Source: Candidatus Aminicenantota bacterium
GTDB taxonomy: Bacteria; Acidobacteriota; Aminicenantia; Aminicenantales; Aminicenantaceae
NCBI GenBank assembly: GCA_030615975.1
Contig: JAUWYH010000056.1
Span: 1-8,207 of the forward strand
Reading direction: 5' to 3'
DNA: 8,207 bases
The notes below the pieces were generated by a model. The model was not told the DNA's origin. It worked only from the letters and a program-made list of their open reading frames with translations, and searched no databases. Positions 6,125-8,207 of the stretch are shown here, piece after piece. How positions within the stretch are numbered: position 1 is the stretch's first letter; each line of letters begins with the position of its first letter. The translations under genes were made by a program, and so were the position numbers.

Positions 6125-6733
6125 ATGCCAGATAAAAACAAGAAGAAAAAAGCGGATTTAAAGAAAATTGAAAGAGGAGTAAAACTCATCTTAGAGGGTG
6201 TCGGCGAAGACCCAGCTCGAGCAGGTCTTAAAGCAACACCCCAAAGGGTTGCTCATATGTTTTCAGAGATACTGGGAGGCATCAACGAAGACCCCTCTAC
6301 CCACCTTCGGACGATTCAGGACGAGAAGCATGATGAGATGGTATTAATCAAAAACATTCCTCTCTACTCTATGTGCGAACACCATCTTCTTCCTTTTGCT
6401 GGAGTGGCTCACGTGGCTTATATCCCAAAGGGCGGAAGAATCGTCGGCTTGAGCAAGATTGCGCGAGTAGTCGATATTTTCTCACGCCGCCTCCAAGTCC
6501 AGGAAAGGCTAACCAAACTGATCGCTGACCTCATAAACGATCACCTCAAACCCCTTGGAGTGATGGTTGTCATTGAAGCCGAACACATGTGTATGTCAAT
6601 GAGAGGCGCTAAAAAGCCAAAATCGATGACAGTGACCTCAGCTGTAAGAGGTTCTTTTCGTACCCACCCTGCAACTCGATCAGAGGCCATGACTTTGATC
6701 AGGGGAGGAATGTCTGGTGGCAGAGAACTCTAA
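6125..6733 (+). CDS. folE: GTP cyclohydrolase I
   Basis: A 202-residue type I GTP cyclohydrolase, which converts GTP to 7,8-dihydroneopterin triphosphate plus formate, the first step to folate and, in many bacteria, to queuosine. Zinc ligands are Cys84 and His87 in the MCEHHLLPF motif and Cys156 in EAEHMCMSMRG. By alignment His86 and His154 match the catalytic histidines of E. coli FolE. GLSKIARVVDIFSRRLQVQERLT (108-130) and TSAVRGSF (171-178) are also typical. The N-terminus has a lysine-rich stretch (KNKKKKADLKK) ahead of the helical domain; length is normal. A GGAG at 6110-6113 lies eleven bases before the ATG, slightly far but usable. It starts 29 bp after larC, and its 3' end overlaps the metG start by 17 bp, so the two are probably translated in a coupled way. 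Confidence 0.95.
   Translation: MPDKNKKKKADLKKIERGVKLILEGVGEDPARAGLKATPQRVAHMFSEILGGINEDPSTHLRTIQDEKHDEMVLIKNIPLYSMCEHHLLPFAGVAHVAYIPKGGRIVGLSKIARVVDIFSRRLQVQERLTKLIADLINDHLKPLGVMVVIEAEHMCMSMRGAKKPKSMTVTSAVRGSFRTHPATRSEAMTLIRGGMSGGREL
6702..6709 (+). promoter_or_regulatory. Ribosome binding site of metG, inside folE
   Basis: GGGGAGGA lies within the last codons of folE, and the GTG at 6717 follows after a seven-base spacer. This strong match selects the GTG as the metG start; no in-frame ATG exists between it and the catalytic motifs. Confidence 0.75.
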
Positions 6734-8207
6734 AAAATGTTTTTACATCACAACCCCTATTTACTATGTGAACGATATCCCACATGTCGGGCATGCTTAT
6801 ACAACTATCATTGCTGATACTATATCGCGCTTTGAAAAGCTCTTGGGAAACGAAGTCTTCTTTCTTACCGGAACAGACGAACACGGTCAGAAGGTGGAGA
6901 AAGCAGCTGCCGAGAAGGGTTTAAAGCCGATAGAACTGGCAGATCAGGTTGTAGGAAGATTTAAAAGCTTATGGAAGGATTTGAATATATCTTATGATTT
7001 TTTTATTCGCACTACCCAGCCAGTCCACGAAAAGGGTGTTCAAAAGATCTTTCAGAAATTAAAGGATAAAGGTGATATCTACAAGGGAATATATAAAGGA
7101 TGGTATTGTGTGTCTGATGAATATTTTCTCCCTGAAGATATTCCTATCGAAGAAGGGGAATATAAAATCTGTCCTGACTGCGGAAAAAAGGCAGGAATCG
7201 TCTCTGAAGAGTGCTATTTTTTCAAGCTCTCGGCCTACAGAGATCGCCTTCTTGAATTTTATCAAAAGAACCCAACCTTTGTCCGTCCACCCAGCCGGAT
7301 GAATGAGGTTACGAGCTTCGTTCGCCAGGAGCTAAAGGATTTAAGTATCACCCGCACCACAGTCAAATGGGGCATTCCCGTACCAGATGATCCTTCACAC
7401 ACGATCTATGTCTGGTTCGATGCTCTCCACAATTACTTAACGGGCATCGGTTATGAGTGGAATAAACCTCTCTTTCAGAAATTCTGGCCAGCAACTCTTC
7501 ATCTTATCGGAAAGGACATCCTCAGGTTTCATGCGATTTTCTGGCCGGCTTTCCTGATGGCCACAGAATTTCCTTTGCCTCAAACTATCTTCGGTCACGG
7601 CTGGTGGCTCAAAGATGAGACAAAAATGTCCAAATCAAAGGGCAATGTCCTTGATCCTTACATTATACTGAATACTTTTGGAGCAGACCCCTTGCGCTAC
7701 TTTCTCCTGAGAGAAATTCCTATCGGACTGGACGGAAACTTTTCCCATGAAGGGTTTGTCCACCGGGTAAATTCTGACCTGGCTAACGATCTTGGAAACC
7801 TTGTCCAGCGTACCCTCACTATGATCCAAATCTACTTTAAAGGAAAGATTGAGGAAATCGCAGATGAAGAAAAAGGAGATAGAAAGCTTCGTCTGGAATT
7901 TGAAAAGGCCAAAGAGAAAGTCTTAAATTATTATCAGGATTATGCCATTAACAGGGCTCTAGAAGAAATCTGGGCCTACATCACTTCTGTCAATAAATAT
8001 CTTGCCGAAAATGAGCCCTGGATAATAGCCAAAGATAAAAGCAAAAGAAAAAGGCTGGGAAGAATACTTTTCCAGGCTGCCTCGGCAATTAGGGTCATCA
8101 GCTATCTTCTCTTTCCGGTTATGCCTGAATCTTCAAAAAAAACCTGGAAATTTCTTGTAGAGGAAAAATCTATTGAGGAAGAATTATTCTCAGAATTGAA
8201 GTTTGAA
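6717..8207 (+). CDS. metG: Methionyl-tRNA synthetase (3' end beyond window)
   Basis: A frame open from a GTG at 6717 to the window edge, 497 complete codons with no stop. It encodes a class I methionyl-tRNA synthetase, which charges tRNA-Met in the cytoplasm. The N-terminus reads MAENSKKCFYITTPIYYVND, with the HIGH-type motif HVGH at 23-26, TGTDEHGQK (51-59), YVWFDALHNYL (231-241), HLIGKDILRFHAIFWP (262-277) and the KMSKS loop at 303-307. The anticodon-binding helical domain follows (about 340-497), including NDLGNLVQR and the ENEPWIIAK motif (431-439). The zinc insert has Cys131, Cys152, Cys155 and Cys166 rather than two full CxxC pairs. Whether a C-terminal tRNA-binding dimerisation domain follows cannot be seen. 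It overlaps folE by 17 bp and has a strong ribosome binding site, so it belongs to the same operon. Confidence 0.96.
   Translation, partial: MAENSKKCFYITTPIYYVNDIPHVGHAYTTIIADTISRFEKLLGNEVFFLTGTDEHGQKVEKAAAEKGLKPIELADQVVGRFKSLWKDLNISYDFFIRTTQPVHEKGVQKIFQKLKDKGDIYKGIYKGWYCVSDEYFLPEDIPIEEGEYKICPDCGKKAGIVSEECYFFKLSAYRDRLLEFYQKNPTFVRPPSRMNEVTSFVRQELKDLSITRTTVKWGIPVPDDPSHTIYVWFDALHNYLTGIGYEWNKPLFQKFWPATLHLIGKDILRFHAIFWPAFLMATEFPLPQTIFGHGWWLKDETKMSKSKGNVLDPYIILNTFGADPLRYFLLREIPIGLDGNFSHEGFVHRVNSDLANDLGNLVQRTLTMIQIYFKGKIEEIADEEKGDRKLRLEFEKAKEKVLNYYQDYAINRALEEIWAYITSVNKYLAENEPWIIAKDKSKRKRLGRILFQAASAIRVISYLLFPVMPESSKKTWKFLVEEKSIEEELFSELKFE

Noticed and set aside
6737..6823. ATG right after the folE stop as a start for the next gene.
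   Set aside because: Its frame closes at a TGA after about 28 codons and does not contain the MetRS motifs; the GTG at 6717 is the right start.

Overview
The window is ordinary, densely packed bacterial chromosome: nine coding regions (two cut by the window edges) and almost no spacer. The longest non-coding stretch is the 121 bp between two divergent genes at 4010-4130, so no stretch over 300 bases lacks a gene. I see no tRNA, rRNA, CRISPR array, insertion sequence or phage gene. The organism is most likely an uncultivated or anaerobic bacterium: it has a FixABCX-type electron-transfer-flavoprotein set, an MTA phosphorylase, a sirtuin and a nickel-pincer cofactor protein, with moderate base composition and AAGGAG-type ribosome binding sites. 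I cannot name the phylum with confidence.

Layout. (1) 1-2178, plus strand: the tail of a probable fixC, then fixX, etfB/fixA and etfA/fixB in the order C-X-A-B. These encode a flavin-based electron transfer module that, in characterised members, bifurcates electrons from NADH to a low-potential ferredoxin or flavodoxin and to quinone or another acceptor. (2) 2198-4009, minus strand, convergent with the first operon: mtnP (5'-methylthioadenosine phosphorylase) followed by a PfkB-family kinase, a small purine/methylthioribose salvage operon with a clear sigma70-like promoter. (3) 4131-8207, plus strand, divergent from mtnP: a class III (CobB/SIRT5-like) sirtuin, larC (nickel insertion for the nickel-pincer nucleotide cofactor), folE (GTP cyclohydrolase I) and metG (methionyl-tRNA synthetase, running off the window). 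The metG gene starts at a GTG inside the end of folE, a start that an ATG-only search would miss.

How the genes fit together. The Fix/ETF operon is a self-contained redox module. The mtnP-pfkB pair handles the methylthioadenosine made when S-adenosylmethionine is consumed. The third operon mixes protein deacylation, cofactor synthesis and translation, with no single obvious pathway. Isoleucine codon choice differs between the ETF genes (about 45% ATA by hand count) and the rest (about 20%), so the ETF operon may have a different recent origin.

I did not find a convincing undescribed system. The points most worth a second look are the orphan, unsplit larC next to a sirtuin; substitutions at flavin-site positions of the ETF; the sirtuin's incomplete zinc site; the mtnP-kinase pair; and the concealed metG start.
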